Shown here: positions 34,142-43,843 of the stretch, one piece after another
Layout: every line of letters begins with the position of its first letter
Numbering within the stretch: the stretch's first letter is position 1
Assembly (NCBI GenBank): GCA_000411415.1
Contig: KE150450.1
Coordinates: forward strand, 565,787-629,786
Reading direction: 5' to 3'
DNA length: 64,000 nucleotides
From: Actinomyces sp. HPA0247
Lineage (GTDB): Bacteria; Actinomycetota; Actinomycetes; Actinomycetales; Actinomycetaceae
Notes under the pieces: generated by a model
Seen by the model: the letters and a program-made list of their open reading frames with translations, nothing else
Told to the model about the DNA's origin: nothing
Database searches by the model: none
Program-made: the position numbers and the translations under genes

Positions 34142-35298
34142 TGCATACCTCGTACCGCGCTTGCAGTCGCACTGCCAAGGTCAATCAGGCGCACTTTGTC
34201 TCCCAACACAGACAAACTTTCACCCCGAGGTGTTGTCCACGACACGAGCGATTCGACAGCTTCCAGACCCGTGAGCTCGCGCAACCGCGACTCGAACTCA
34301 ACGAAGCGCTTAATGGCCGGCTCTGCGAAGCCGTGCTGCGCTGCGACGACCGGCTCCTCAAAAGCGCCACTCATGTTGATCGGTTGGTCATCACGAACCT
34401 GAACCAGAACGACATCCGGCAGCGTTCGGTTCGCAAAAGTCGTGATCTTTCCGGTCGGCATCGATCGGACAAAGCTATCCACAAAAAGTTCGACAGCTCG
34501 ATCCGCGACCGCGTCATCTCCCAGGTTTTCACGCAACATGTTGACGTTGATCGTTGAATATCGATACATCGTCGCCGATGCAAATTCGATCAATCCGATC
34601 ATCGCGGCGCCTTTGCCACTATCCTCACTGGCATCCTTATGATCATCAACGGCAGTGTAGTAGTCGTATTCGTTTTCCATAGCTCCCACACCGATGGCGG
34701 GAGCAACTTGGCAGGCGGCTTCTACTTGCAAGTTCGTATTACTTGCTACCATCCGCCCAAACAATGCTACCGCAATAGAGTGATCACGTTCGGTAGATGC
34801 CTTATCAAATTTACGTAGCCTGAACGACTTTTTCGGATCATCAGTTTGCATATCTTCAATAACAGCATCAACATACTTATCAATCTCTGCATGGGAGACA
34901 AACCAAAGGACGTCAAGTTCTTCAAAAGCATGTTCCGGATTCTGCTGCACACGCTTCAAATATTGCTCACGCTTATCTTTTGAGTCTTTATGCCCATAGT
35001 ACGTGAACTCCATAATCAGAGCGACCATCGCGGAAAGTTCATCGATAGAACAATCTGGCTTGCGTTGAAGAATCTTCTCTTTAATTAATACTGGAATTCT
35101 CTTAGATCGAATGCCTCGAAGAGCTAACTCTATAGAGTTTTCAAAGTCTTTTCGAACAGCACGCTTAATCGCTTGCGATGATATCCGCATACGACGCACC
35201 CCGCCGAACATCGCAGTCTTGGGCGCGCCAGTATCATCCCTATTCGGATTCGAAGGAGGGAGAGTCTGCAGAACATGAATATCAACGAAGATGGACAT
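34138..35298 (-). CDS. cas7e: Cascade backbone subunit Cas7e (CasC/Cse4)
   Basis: A 386-residue RAMP protein that polymerises along the spacer of the crRNA. The N terminus FVDIHVLQTLPPSNPNRDD and the following GGVRRMRISSQAIKRAVR are the family hallmark. The ATG at 35298 is chosen over the frame start at 35343 because AAAGGTGAAAC precedes it and the protein then starts at the conserved MSIFVDIHVLQ. The region is AT-richer than the flanking chromosome, in keeping with horizontal transfer. Confidence 0.95.
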   Translation of the reverse strand: MSIFVDIHVLQTLPPSNPNRDDTGAPKTAMFGGVRRMRISSQAIKRAVRKDFENSIELALRGIRSKRIPVLIKEKILQRKPDCSIDELSAMVALIMEFTYYGHKDSKDKREQYLKRVQQNPEHAFEELDVLWFVSHAEIDKYVDAVIEDMQTDDPKKSFRLRKFDKASTERDHSIAVALFGRMVASNTNLQVEAACQVAPAIGVGAMENEYDYYTAVDDHKDASEDSGKGAAMIGLIEFASATMYRYSTINVNMLRENLGDDAVADRAVELFVDSFVRSMPTGKITTFANRTLPDVVLVQVRDDQPINMSGAFEEPVVAAQHGFAEPAIKRFVEFESRLRELTGLEAVESLVSWTTPRGESLSVLGDKVRLIDLGSATASAVRGMQ

Positions 35299-35346
35299 TG
35301 TTTCACCTTTCACAAATGACAACAGTTTAAGAATGATGGGCAACCG

Positions 35347-35994
35347 TCATTCACCAGAAGAAGCCACTGAACTTTCCGACAGAGCACGAGCGAACTGACG
35401 ACCCCAATCACGCATAACGGATGATCGACAACCAGAGTCCTGCCACAGGAACAAATCTGCCGCTAGCTTGGCGTAGTCACAGGGAATTCCAGCCGACTTG
35501 AGTTGCGACACCAGCGAACGAAGATGCACGAGCAAGCCATCAAACGTCGGCGCTTGCACCGCTGCAGAAAAACGATTGAAGATAGGCGTCTCCTCAGCCC
35601 TCTTATCTCCTTTTTGGTGCTCAGCGACCACACGAATAGCAGAGGCAAAACTCAAGGGTCGATCAGAGGGCGCAGATGCCGTGTCTACAGCTGCGCCTTG
35701 ATGGAAGGCCCACAGGGTCAATGCACCATGAACAGCCTTCTCACCCCTCGTAGCTCCATCAGATAACCCTCCCTTACGTTTATCAAGAGTAAGGTCCCAG
35801 ATAGCTGGAACCGAACCAACCTCTCTATTCAGCGCGCCCCGCAACTGCGCGCGGAGTGCACGAGCTGTCGAAGTATCTTTCGACAGGCGATGAGCAATGA
35901 GCCCATGCACATGACGAAACACAGCCTCCGCTGAGACAAGCCCCTGCACATCGGCGTCGGGATACGTCACAGAAATCACCTCACCCACAGTCAT
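35347..35994 (-). CDS. cse2: Cascade small subunit Cse2 (CasB/Cas11e)
   Basis: A 215-residue helical protein, present as two copies in Cascade, that stabilises the R-loop. Motifs ARALRAQLRGALNREVGSVP and VHGALTLWAFHQ fit Cse2. Its ATG at 35994 overlaps the cas8e stop by four bases (ATGA), so the frame start at 36009 is rejected. It is followed by cas7e after a 48-base gap. Intact. Confidence 0.9.
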   Translation of the reverse strand: MTVGEVISVTYPDADVQGLVSAEAVFRHVHGLIAHRLSKDTSTARALRAQLRGALNREVGSVPAIWDLTLDKRKGGLSDGATRGEKAVHGALTLWAFHQGAAVDTASAPSDRPLSFASAIRVVAEHQKGDKRAEETPIFNRFSAAVQAPTFDGLLVHLRSLVSQLKSAGIPCDYAKLAADLFLWQDSGCRSSVMRDWGRQFARALSESSVASSGE

Positions 35995-37105
35995 TTCACC
36001 CCTTCCCAACTATCAACAGCAGGCAACAGTTTCAACAACCCATATCGAAATGAATTCTCGGCAATACCAAGACTTAAATACCTGTCCACATTTTTACCCC
36101 CAATTTTGCCAACATATCGACCAATGATCGATGATTGAGGCGCAGCATCACCAATCTCTTTTTGAAACATTCGCGATGTTTTCCTTAGAACGTCCTCCCA
36201 ACTTTTCCGAATTTCAGGAACCTTTTCATGACCATCAATCCCTGAGAGCCACGATCGAAACTGAATGTCGACAGCTGCATAGAATTGCTGTCGCGCTCGC
36301 TCAGCATCAACATCACCTATTCCACCGGCCGCACGCGCGATATCCCTTGCATAACGTCCAATTAGATTCGCAACTTCTTCTGTCTTCATGACTTGATCCT
36401 TGATCTCCGCCACCAATTTATCGCTCTTCTCACTCAACAATATCGAGAACAGCGTCAGCTCATCGAAATACACAGCCTTATAATCCGTCTTCTCTTTGGA
36501 AACAAAGATCATTCCAACAGCTTGAAGACGAAGTCGAACTGGATATCTCGTCTTCACTCTATTCAACTGCAAGCTATGATGGAACGTAAGCGTTGCCGGC
36601 TGAAGAACCCTATCGACTTCTCGACCGCCCCCCCACTTTCACCTTCACCTGAGGACAGAACACACCAGGAAGATTCCGCCACATAGCACGATCCGCTGTA
36701 AAGTTGAATGCTTTATATACGTCCACCGACTTCTTCGAAGCCCCCGAATCATATCTCCACATACTCTGCGGCTCATACCTAAACATATTGTGCGGCGTCA
36801 ATTTGTCTCCTTGGCAGACAAGCACTTTTGTCACTCCCGCAGAATCTCCGAATAACCGAACTCGTCGAGACTGCCATGTCATCAACTTTGGGATACTCAA
36901 GCTCTCGGCTTTCGTAGTCCCTTTTTTTCCTGCGACGGAGTAGTCGTCCCGATTCGCAGTCCAAGGGTCCGCTTTTTCCCATGTACAAGCCCCCCAGTCA
37001 GAAGAGTTGTCTCCACCTTCCAACCTGCCTGAGTCAGATGGAATCAGATTGAGGACAATCGTCTCATCAAGGTCGTTTCCTTTAATCCAGACGGCAGTGT
37101 CATAG
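35991..37105 (-). pseudogene. cas8e: Cas8e (CasA/Cse1) C-terminal part with a frameshift at a G7 tract
   Basis: From the IS30 edge the frame reads YDTAVWIKGNDLDETIVLNL, the conserved large-subunit segment, and continues to MWRNLPGVF and VKVGGRSRSR, where it stops near 36610. A run of seven C on the plus strand (about 36627-36633) is the cause: with one base fewer the frame continues as VKVGGGREVDRVLQP and THFHHSLQ-like sequence into the frame ending at 35991 (LQLNRVKTRYPVRLRLQ onward). The gene therefore has two lesions, the IS30 insertion and this slip, unless the G-tract is phase-variable or a sequencing error. Confidence 0.85.
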
Positions 37106-38171
37106 GGTGTAAGCAATTTTTCGTGTAGCGGTGATGCTTGTGGGAGGCTGGTTGTGGGGTGTCGTCGGATGCTTGGTGTCCAGGACCGCGCGGCGATCAT
37201 GGCAGGGCTGGAGGCGGGTTTGTCTCAGGCGCGTATCGCTCGCTTGATTGGGCGTAGTCCGTCGGTGGTGTGCCGTGAGATCGCCCGCCATGCGGGCCCT
37301 GACGGGGCGTATCGGGCCGAGGAGGCCAGCAAGGCAGCCCGCGCGGCCAGGCGCCGCCCCAAGAAGCGCCTGTTGGATCGCAATTCGGTTCTTCGCCGCC
37401 GCGTGATCTCCGATTTGTCTCAGGGGCACACGCCCCGCCAGATCAGCGGACGCCTGCGCGCCGAAGCATGTGGCACACTGCCCACCATGGATACTTCCCC
37501 CGACGCCCAGGGCCACACGATTAGCCACGAGGCTATCTACACGTGGATCTACGCCCACCCCAAGAAGACGCTCATCGAGCACGGTATATGCTTGCCCTCG
37601 CGCAGGTGGATGCGCAAGAAACCCCCCACAGGCGGGCGCAAACCCCCCATTGTTGGGATGCGATTGATTGATGAGCGCCCCGACATTGCTGATCGGAAAA
37701 TCCCGGGCAACTGGGAAGGCGACCTGATCATCGGCCAAGACGGGGCCAGCGCGTGTGCGACCCTGGTTGAGCGCACCACCCGCTACCTGATCATCGTGGC
37801 CCTGCCCCTGGGTAGGAAAGCCGACCAGGTCTGTGATGCGCTGACCCGCCGCATCCAGGGCCTTCCTGATGGGGCGATGCGAACACTGACCTGGGACCAA
37901 GGCCGGGAAATGGCCCGCCACCAGCGCCTGACCCGCGACACAGGCGTGGACGTGTTTTTCGCTCACCCCCACAGCCCCTGGGAGAGAGGAACCAACGAAA
38001 ACACCAACCGGCTCATCCGCCGATACCTGCCCAAAGGAACCCCCATCACCAGCCACCAGCCCTACCTCGACGCCATCGCCTACGAGCTCAACAACTGCCC
38101 CAGAGCCACCCTCGGCTACCGCACCCCAACAGAAGCATTCAACGAACTCATTGCTACCACCCATTGACACC
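37106..38171 (+). mobile_element. IS30-family insertion sequence in cas8e
   Basis: An element of about 1066 bp placed inside cas8e in the opposite orientation. Its limits are set by the loss of Cas8e similarity on both sides and by a short GGTGT shared by both ends. I could not find a clear target duplication (IS30 elements make only 2-3 bp), so the ends are accurate to a few bases. Confidence 0.8.
37154..38167 (+). CDS. IS30-family transposase
   Basis: A 337-residue transposase. The N-terminal HTH (MAGLEAGLSQARIARLIGRS) is followed by the rve-type core with the DDE triad in GNWEGDLIIG, LTWDQGREMA and HSPWERGTNENTNRLIRRYLP, ending in the TLGYRTPTEAFNE signature. The GTG at 37154 sits about seven bases after GGGAGG; an ATG five codons later is possible. 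A fragment matching its GASACATLVERTT region occurs at 62284. Confidence 0.93.
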   Translation: MGCRRMLGVQDRAAIMAGLEAGLSQARIARLIGRSPSVVCREIARHAGPDGAYRAEEASKAARAARRRPKKRLLDRNSVLRRRVISDLSQGHTPRQISGRLRAEACGTLPTMDTSPDAQGHTISHEAIYTWIYAHPKKTLIEHGICLPSRRWMRKKPPTGGRKPPIVGMRLIDERPDIADRKIPGNWEGDLIIGQDGASACATLVERTTRYLIIVALPLGRKADQVCDALTRRIQGLPDGAMRTLTWDQGREMARHQRLTRDTGVDVFFAHPHSPWERGTNENTNRLIRRYLPKGTPITSHQPYLDAIAYELNNCPRATLGYRTPTEAFNELIATTH

Positions 38172-38762
38172 GCCGACGATCCCTAGCTGCGCACACCATG
38201 CAGGCCCAATCGGGCTCCCTCTACCGGCCGATGCTTTTGGATCGCCCTCTGCTCCGGAACGTATTCCTGAAGAGTCATAGTTTTGAACATGGACAAGCCA
38301 TCGCGCGGCTTCTGCCGCACTCATCCAGTCTGCTCCAGCCCCACTTCGTGATGAAAACAAGCGCTTCTCTTCTTTCGGCAGATTCGCGATTATCACACTT
38401 AACGGTTTCGCTTCATCTTTTGCAGTCTTTAGATCAGCGACCTGCATAAATGGATACTCACCGCCAAATAAGAAAAAGCGATCCCTCCATCGTTCGAGGT
38501 ACTCGATCATCTGATCCGTCGGAGCGCCTTGATCCCACTGCCTGGCCCAGTCATGCATGTCTCGCGGGGTTGCCACCCGATACGCGACCGCTAAGATCAG
38601 TCGTTGAATCGCGATGCTCTGCGTGGGTAGCTCGCATGCCAGATCCGCGATGTCGGTCGTACGCTGGAGTAGTTCCAGCAGCCCAACTTCAGTGACTGAG
38701 CCGTCAAGCAGCCTCACGGGTATCCAGGGCTCGTCAAGTAGGTTGTATTCAGGGTTCTTCAT
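38172..38762 (-). pseudogene. cas8e: Cas8e (CasA/Cse1) N-terminal part
   Basis: About 195 codons beginning NLLDEPWIPVRLLDGS, the family N terminus, through PTQSIAIQRLILAVAYRVA and FFLFGGEYPFMQV to AWCAQLGIVG, where IS30 interrupts it. Joined to the downstream part it reads QLGIVG then YDTAVWIKGNDL, a seamless Cas8e. Its start overlaps the cas3 end by 14 bases. Cas8e recognises the PAM, so target binding should be lost. Confidence 0.9.
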
Positions 38763-41742
38763 TGACCCAAATCTCCATTCCAGTCTCAGTGGTATAAGTC
38801 AGTGTGCGTCCGCAGAGGTTGCGTGTAAGCCGCTCACCATCGGCGGCTTTGGACATCACGAGGATTAACTGTCCCGCCAACAGTGGATGTTTCCGACACA
38901 GCCAACCTTCCGTACTGAGATCTTCTCGTAGGGCATGCTCAACTGCGTCCACCGTGTCTTCGATACTTCGCCCACGTTCACGGAAAGACCACGGAGGCAA
39001 GGAGAGAGTCCACGAGCAAATCTCCGCTATCCGGCCACGCGCGGCATAGTCACGCACATCGAGTTTTTCACCAGGCGAACTCTTGTCACTTAGGGGTGGC
39101 GCCATCACAGATCCGCACGATTCGGGATCGACCGCAACAACGATGACTGGTATCTGGTCTTCACCATCTCGAACGGCAGCCCGCCCCACACCCCCGACCT
39201 CTTCTCCTGTTGCAGCATTGCCTGCGAACGATTCCTCTAATCTCGATGCGGTCCACTCAGTTATATTGGCGCCGTTGAGACACCACGTGTTCGCATTCCT
39301 CCTCGAGGTTGTCATCGCATCGGTTTTCGCTACTTGCGCTATGCCAAACGCTTCCGTCCATTCCGCGGGTCCAACACTCTGCGCATCGGAGTAAGCCAAT
39401 GCTGTTAGCTGCGCATAGTCTCGTGGTTCGCAGACGCGCACCTCCCTCCGATCAGCAAGAATTCCGAGAGTGCGCAGGACTGAATACCGCGAATAGATAT
39501 GGTCTGTTCGTATGGAATATGCCCACGGGACAGCGAATAGGTCCTCAACGAGGACGAGGCAACGGGCTTCGCGTAAACGCACAGGCCGCTCGGCTCTGTC
39601 GTGCCGATGGAGCCGCCCGATACGCTGTAGCACGAGGTCCATGGGCGCGGGGTCTGTGAGCATGAGGTCGAAGTCGACATCAAGGCTTTGCTCAATCACC
39701 TGCGTCGCCACGACGACGTGCCTGAAAGGACGCTGCGCACTATCTTTCCCAAAAAGTTCAAGCATCCGGCGATCACGAACCGCCCGTTCAGCGGCCAGGA
39801 AACGCGAGTGCAGCAGGGTGACCTGCTCACGCCCGAACACAGACCTCACGGCCTCGTATGTTTCCTGGGCCTCCCGGACGGTATTGCGGATGACGACGGC
39901 GCATCCACCGTCGGCGAGCTCGCGGTCCAGCAGCTCTGCGATCTTACGGGTCGATTCGAGTGGGGTTGGGATGATCCGCTTGGGGACCTCTGCTTCACCC
40001 TGGATTTCATGGACGCGCACGCCCGTGGCGGACACCGTGGAAATAGCCGGATAACCGATCATGCCATCGACCGACTCAGCCCCCGCACCGGACGAGCCAC
40101 GACCTCGGCGATATGCCTCAAGGAGCGCCGAACGCCGTGCGGGCGGCAGGGTCGCCGACAGCAGCACAACGGGGATCCCGTACATACCAAGCCACGTCAG
40201 CGCAGCTTCCAGGTAGGTCTCCATGTATTCGTCGGCAGCGTGCACCTCATCGATGACGACGACCTTGCCCATGAGCCCAAGGTGACGCACCAGCACGTGA
40301 CGCGACTTCAGGGCTGCGAGCAGCACCTGATCGATTGTCCCGACTACAACGGGCGACAGCGTCGAGCGCCACCGCTGACCCATCCAACGACTCGCGTGAA
40401 GGCCGAGGTCCTCCCCGTCGTCATACACTTCGAGAGGGCTCTTGCCACGCTCAAGGAGCTTCACGAAGGACTCGTTGAGGCTGTTTTTCCCGTGCGCAAG
40501 CTGGATGCCAAGCTTCTGCGGTTCATCGCCCAGGATGCTCGTCAGCCACGCGGTGACGCGCTCAAACATCGCATTCGTCGTGGCCTGAGTAGGCAGCGCG
40601 ACGAACACTCCCTGCAGCCCCCGCGAGCGCATCAGCACCTCAGCGGCAGCGAAAGCCAGCTCGGTCTTCCCGGACCCCGGCGGGGCCTCGACAATCATGA
40701 GGTCCGGGTCCTCGCATGTTGCAATCTCAATGGCGGCGCTCTGAGCCTCAGTCGGCCTGTACGTGTCCGGCCATCCGAAACGGTGACGGTAGAACTCTGC
40801 GACCTCACCAGGTGGAGCCTCAGGAATGCGCAGAGGGGTTGGAAAGCCCGCTCGCTTCCAGGCACGCTCGACACGCTCACGCTGCTGGTCCGCAGTGAGC
40901 TCCGAGTATCCCTCAATCGACTGCTTTCCGGTCTCACCGACCGGCCGGGGACGAAGCGGGAAGTAATCCTCGTTGGAAGCGAGCCAGTCCGCGATCACAA
41001 GGGCCGAGGCGTAGGCGGAGGCCACCGCAATGGGCAACTCCGGCAGGGCGGTGCCGGGCGCAACGAGCGGGAAACCACTGCGAGCCGCCATCCATCGAAG
41101 AATGTCCGAGCGCGCCTGGCCCCACTGCTGACCATCATCCGAAGCTTCCATCAAATTGCAGTGTTGATCGCGTGCTCGCCCCACACCAGTTGATTCAGGG
41201 TAGTGACCGTGATGGACTCCGACCAGAACTGCCCACTGAAAGGCGCGGGAAGCATCAGCCCCGCACGCTTCTATCTCTTCCTGAAGAGCAAACTGGCTGA
41301 CAAATCCATGAGGCAACGCTGCTCGACGTGAATAATATTTCTCAGGCATTACTTCGAGACCTTGATCGTGGATCAGTTTCACGAGTTCTTCACACTGGCA
41401 CTCGAACACCGCACTCACTTTTCCAACGTCGTGAATCCCCGCAAGGAATACGAATGCTGCTCGGGCCTTCTTTTGATCCCCTCCCCAAACAGATGCCATC
41501 AGTCTTCGATGATGCTCACTTAAGTACTCGTCAAAGAGGTATCCCGCTATATCTGCAGCGTCCATTAAATGCTGCACAACGGACAACCACGTGGATTCGC
41601 CGTCTCCGCTTTTTGCCCAAAAGCATCGAGCCAAGTCTGTAAGCAGAGACGCATCAAGCTCAGGCTGCGCGGAAGGAAAGACCGGCGGTGCTGCAACCAC
41701 ACGACTGCTGAAACCACTGCTATCCGCATCCTTACGGGCCAT
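38749..41742 (-). CDS. cas3: CRISPR-associated helicase/nuclease Cas3
   Basis: A 997-residue protein that unwinds and degrades DNA after Cascade binding. The N-terminal HD nuclease domain has FLAGIHDVGKVSAVF. The helicase part has Walker A (VEAPPGSGKTELAF), the DEVH box (VVIDEVHAADEYM), LLSATLPPARRS and QVIEQSLDVDFDLMLTD with QRIGRLHRH. The ATG at 41742 with AAGGATGAG upstream is preferred to the GTG at 41769. It appears intact, so a nuclease persists without a working Cascade. It is the first gene of the cas operon. Confidence 0.95.
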   Translation of the reverse strand: MARKDADSSGFSSRVVAAPPVFPSAQPELDASLLTDLARCFWAKSGDGESTWLSVVQHLMDAADIAGYLFDEYLSEHHRRLMASVWGGDQKKARAAFVFLAGIHDVGKVSAVFECQCEELVKLIHDQGLEVMPEKYYSRRAALPHGFVSQFALQEEIEACGADASRAFQWAVLVGVHHGHYPESTGVGRARDQHCNLMEASDDGQQWGQARSDILRWMAARSGFPLVAPGTALPELPIAVASAYASALVIADWLASNEDYFPLRPRPVGETGKQSIEGYSELTADQQRERVERAWKRAGFPTPLRIPEAPPGEVAEFYRHRFGWPDTYRPTEAQSAAIEIATCEDPDLMIVEAPPGSGKTELAFAAAEVLMRSRGLQGVFVALPTQATTNAMFERVTAWLTSILGDEPQKLGIQLAHGKNSLNESFVKLLERGKSPLEVYDDGEDLGLHASRWMGQRWRSTLSPVVVGTIDQVLLAALKSRHVLVRHLGLMGKVVVIDEVHAADEYMETYLEAALTWLGMYGIPVVLLSATLPPARRSALLEAYRRGRGSSGAGAESVDGMIGYPAISTVSATGVRVHEIQGEAEVPKRIIPTPLESTRKIAELLDRELADGGCAVVIRNTVREAQETYEAVRSVFGREQVTLLHSRFLAAERAVRDRRMLELFGKDSAQRPFRHVVVATQVIEQSLDVDFDLMLTDPAPMDLVLQRIGRLHRHDRAERPVRLREARCLVLVEDLFAVPWAYSIRTDHIYSRYSVLRTLGILADRREVRVCEPRDYAQLTALAYSDAQSVGPAEWTEAFGIAQVAKTDAMTTSRRNANTWCLNGANITEWTASRLEESFAGNAATGEEVGGVGRAAVRDGEDQIPVIVVAVDPESCGSVMAPPLSDKSSPGEKLDVRDYAARGRIAEICSWTLSLPPWSFRERGRSIEDTVDAVEHALREDLSTEGWLCRKHPLLAGQLILVMSKAADGERLTRNLCGRTLTYTTETGMEIWVNEEP

Positions 41743-41769
41743 GATCTTCTCATCCTTGAGTCGTAACAC

Positions 41770-42113
41770 TTACCAGTGCAGCGAAAGCACCGATAAGTCC
41801 ATTTTTATAAGACTGATGAGCCCGGCAACCTCACATTGATTGCCCCAGCCCGAAGGCTGGTGTGGCAACCATAACACGCATAGAAACACACATCGGATAA
41901 CTTCAAGCGATAGAAGCAAAATTCCAAAATACAAGGAAAAGCAATCTCGACAGGGAAAACAACCTCCTGATGCACTACACGGGATCATCCCCTGCCGGGG
42001 AACACCGCGACCGGGGTCGCGTCGAGCGCTCGCAGGACCTCACAAACGTATCACCCCACCCACTTCCGCGTGCCATGGCGACACAAGTGGCACGATCCTG
42101 AAACAATGGGGGC
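41770..42113. other. Intergenic region upstream of cas3
   Basis: About 340 bases, AT-rich to 41960. It holds a CCAGCC-CGAA-GGCTGG hairpin near 41846, the CRISPR-like unit at 41951-42005, and the palindromes CGCGACCGGGGTCGCG (42007-42022) and CGAGCGCTCG. The cas promoter must lie here on the minus strand, but I see no clear -35/-10 pair. Confidence 0.5.
41951..42005 (-). repeat. crRNA-like unit: degenerate repeats around a 21-base spacer
   Basis: CAGGGAAAAC at 41951-41960 equals the last ten bases of several array repeats. GGATCATCCCC then TGCCGGGGAACAC at 41982-42005 is a shortened repeat that shares its first 11 bases with the leader-distal array repeat at 27860. Between them lies a 21-base pseudo-spacer ending TGCACTACACG. 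Read on the minus strand it has the order repeat, spacer, half repeat, as in crRNA-like guide RNAs (CreA/CreR) described beside cas operons in other type I systems. Function is inferred only. Confidence 0.5.
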
Positions 42114-43751
42114 ATGTCGAATGACCCGCGTGAAAACCTGCACGGTTCGGATAGCCAGGAGCTGGCCGACGTGACGGCCGCCGCCGAGCAAGCTGGCGAG
42201 CAAGCCGCCATGCACATGGCTACCTCGCAGACGCCCGCCCAGTCGATGGCGGACGCGCTCGCCGAGATGTCCACCCCGTCGTTCGAGGAGACGCTCAGCG
42301 CCCTCGACGAGGTCGGCGCACCCTCCGAGCAGGAAGCAGCGGCCACGCTCGCCGAGGACGGCGCACTGGACCCGCAGGAAACCCTCGTCTCCGACGGCCC
42401 CATCCTCCCGACCGGCACGGCCGAGGCAACCCCCGCCTCGTTCACCACCAACGCACCCCAGCAGGCAGCACCCCAGCAGTCCGCCCAGGAGCTCACGCCC
42501 GCCAACAGCGCCAACACCACAGCCAACACCACCGGCAACGACCTCGTCGTCGCCGCACCCGTGCACCTGCCGCCCGCCGAGCCTCGCCCCTGGTACCGCT
42601 CGCGTCGCTCCTTCTCGGCCAAGGGCCGCGGCGGCCGCGTCCAGGTCGCCGGCCTGGGCATCACCTACACGGACCACGCGTCGGGCGCGGTCCTCCTGGC
42701 AAACATCGACTTGGGCTTCCGCGCGCGCTCGCTGAGCGCGATCCTGGATCCGACGGGCCGCCGCGCCCGCGCCCTTTTCCTGATCCTCGCGGGCCTCGAG
42801 GAGCCGCAGGCGGGCCGCATCGTCGCCGCGCCCTCGCGCTCGCTGGCAGCGCGCCTCGCGGGCCGCATTGGCTCGGTCGCGCTGATCCGCGCCGACTCCC
42901 CGCTGGACGAGTCCCTGACGATCCGCCAGAACATCCTGGCCCCCCTGTCCGCGACGGGTTCCGTCGCCGACTGGGACAACCTCGTGGGCGCCCTGCAGAT
43001 CACGGGCCTCGCCCAGCGCGTCGAACTCCACCCCTCCGAGCTTTCCGAGTGGGAGCGCTTCAAGGCCCTCATCGCCCGCGCGATCGTGTCCGGCGCGGAG
43101 GTCTTCCTCGTCGAAGACCCGACCTCCCTGCCCCCCGCCGCCCGCACGGAACTCGGCCCCCTCCTGCGCGCCCTCGCGGACGCGGGCTGCGCGGTCGTCC
43201 TCGCAACCCCGAACCCCGAGGTCGCCGCCGCCTCCGACCGCGCGATCCTCCTGACGAACGGCCGCGTCGCCCTCGACGCCCCCGGCCCCTCCGTCGCGCT
43301 CATCAACGCCTCCCTGGAGGCCAACCCCGAGGACCCGAAGGCCCTCCTCGGCCCGATCCCCTCGGCACTGCCCGCATCCTTCGACGAGGTCATCTCCCCC
43401 ACCGGGTCCTCCTCGGCCCCCGCGTGGCACCCGCTGGGCACCGACGAGGCCGGGGCGCAGAGCGCGAACGCGCAGCAGACCCCCGGACCCGAGGAAACGG
43501 ACCCCGCCGAGGCCGCCCTCGACGCGGCGACCACCCGCGTGGAGACCGCGCCCGCCCAAGCGACCCAGGCAAGCCAGGCAACGCAGGTGCCCCAGGCCTC
43601 GGGCGAGCCGCGCACCGAGACCGCAATGCGAGGCATCCCCGTCGTCGACACCGAGGACCCGGCCATGGCCGAGCCCGAGGTCTCCGACCTGGTCGTGCGC
43701 GCCCGCAAGATCCTCTCCGATCTGCCCGGTTCAATCGCCCCGCAGGAGTAA
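42114..43751 (+). CDS. ABC-ATPase-like protein without a functional Walker A
   Basis: A 545-residue protein. Residues 1-165 are acidic and disordered. Residues about 180-430 follow an ABC nucleotide-binding domain (VQVAGLGITYTDHASGAVLL, a Q-loop-like RADSPLDESLTIRQNIL, Walker B VFLVEDPTSLPP), but the P-loop reads ILDPTGRRAR near 210, the LSGGQ signature reads LSEWERFKALIARAI and the switch His is absent (LATPNPEVAAASDR). A disordered tail contains TDEAGAQ. It probably cannot hydrolyse ATP. The next genes encode envelope proteins of the holin-like and DUF3618 types, so a structural or regulatory envelope role is possible. Confidence 0.7.
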   Translation: MSNDPRENLHGSDSQELADVTAAAEQAGEQAAMHMATSQTPAQSMADALAEMSTPSFEETLSALDEVGAPSEQEAAATLAEDGALDPQETLVSDGPILPTGTAEATPASFTTNAPQQAAPQQSAQELTPANSANTTANTTGNDLVVAAPVHLPPAEPRPWYRSRRSFSAKGRGGRVQVAGLGITYTDHASGAVLLANIDLGFRARSLSAILDPTGRRARALFLILAGLEEPQAGRIVAAPSRSLAARLAGRIGSVALIRADSPLDESLTIRQNILAPLSATGSVADWDNLVGALQITGLAQRVELHPSELSEWERFKALIARAIVSGAEVFLVEDPTSLPPAARTELGPLLRALADAGCAVVLATPNPEVAAASDRAILLTNGRVALDAPGPSVALINASLEANPEDPKALLGPIPSALPASFDEVISPTGSSSAPAWHPLGTDEAGAQSANAQQTPGPEETDPAEAALDAATTRVETAPAQATQASQATQVPQASGEPRTETAMRGIPVVDTEDPAMAEPEVSDLVVRARKILSDLPGSIAPQE

Positions 43752-43843
43752 CGGACCGGTCACTGCGAGCCGACCTCCTTCATGAGAGACTAGGCATATC
43801 AGGCGAGGCGCCGCCTCGCTCACCCGCACGCGCAGGAGCACCC

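Noticed and set aside
37106-38171. A target duplication flanking the IS30 element
   Set aside because: No identical 2-3 bp could be placed with confidence at both inferred ends.
41770-42113. A complete CreTA toxin-antitoxin unit upstream of cas3
   Set aside because: I see the guide-like half but no recognisable small toxin RNA or ORF with its own promoter in the same gap, so the toxin part is unsupported.
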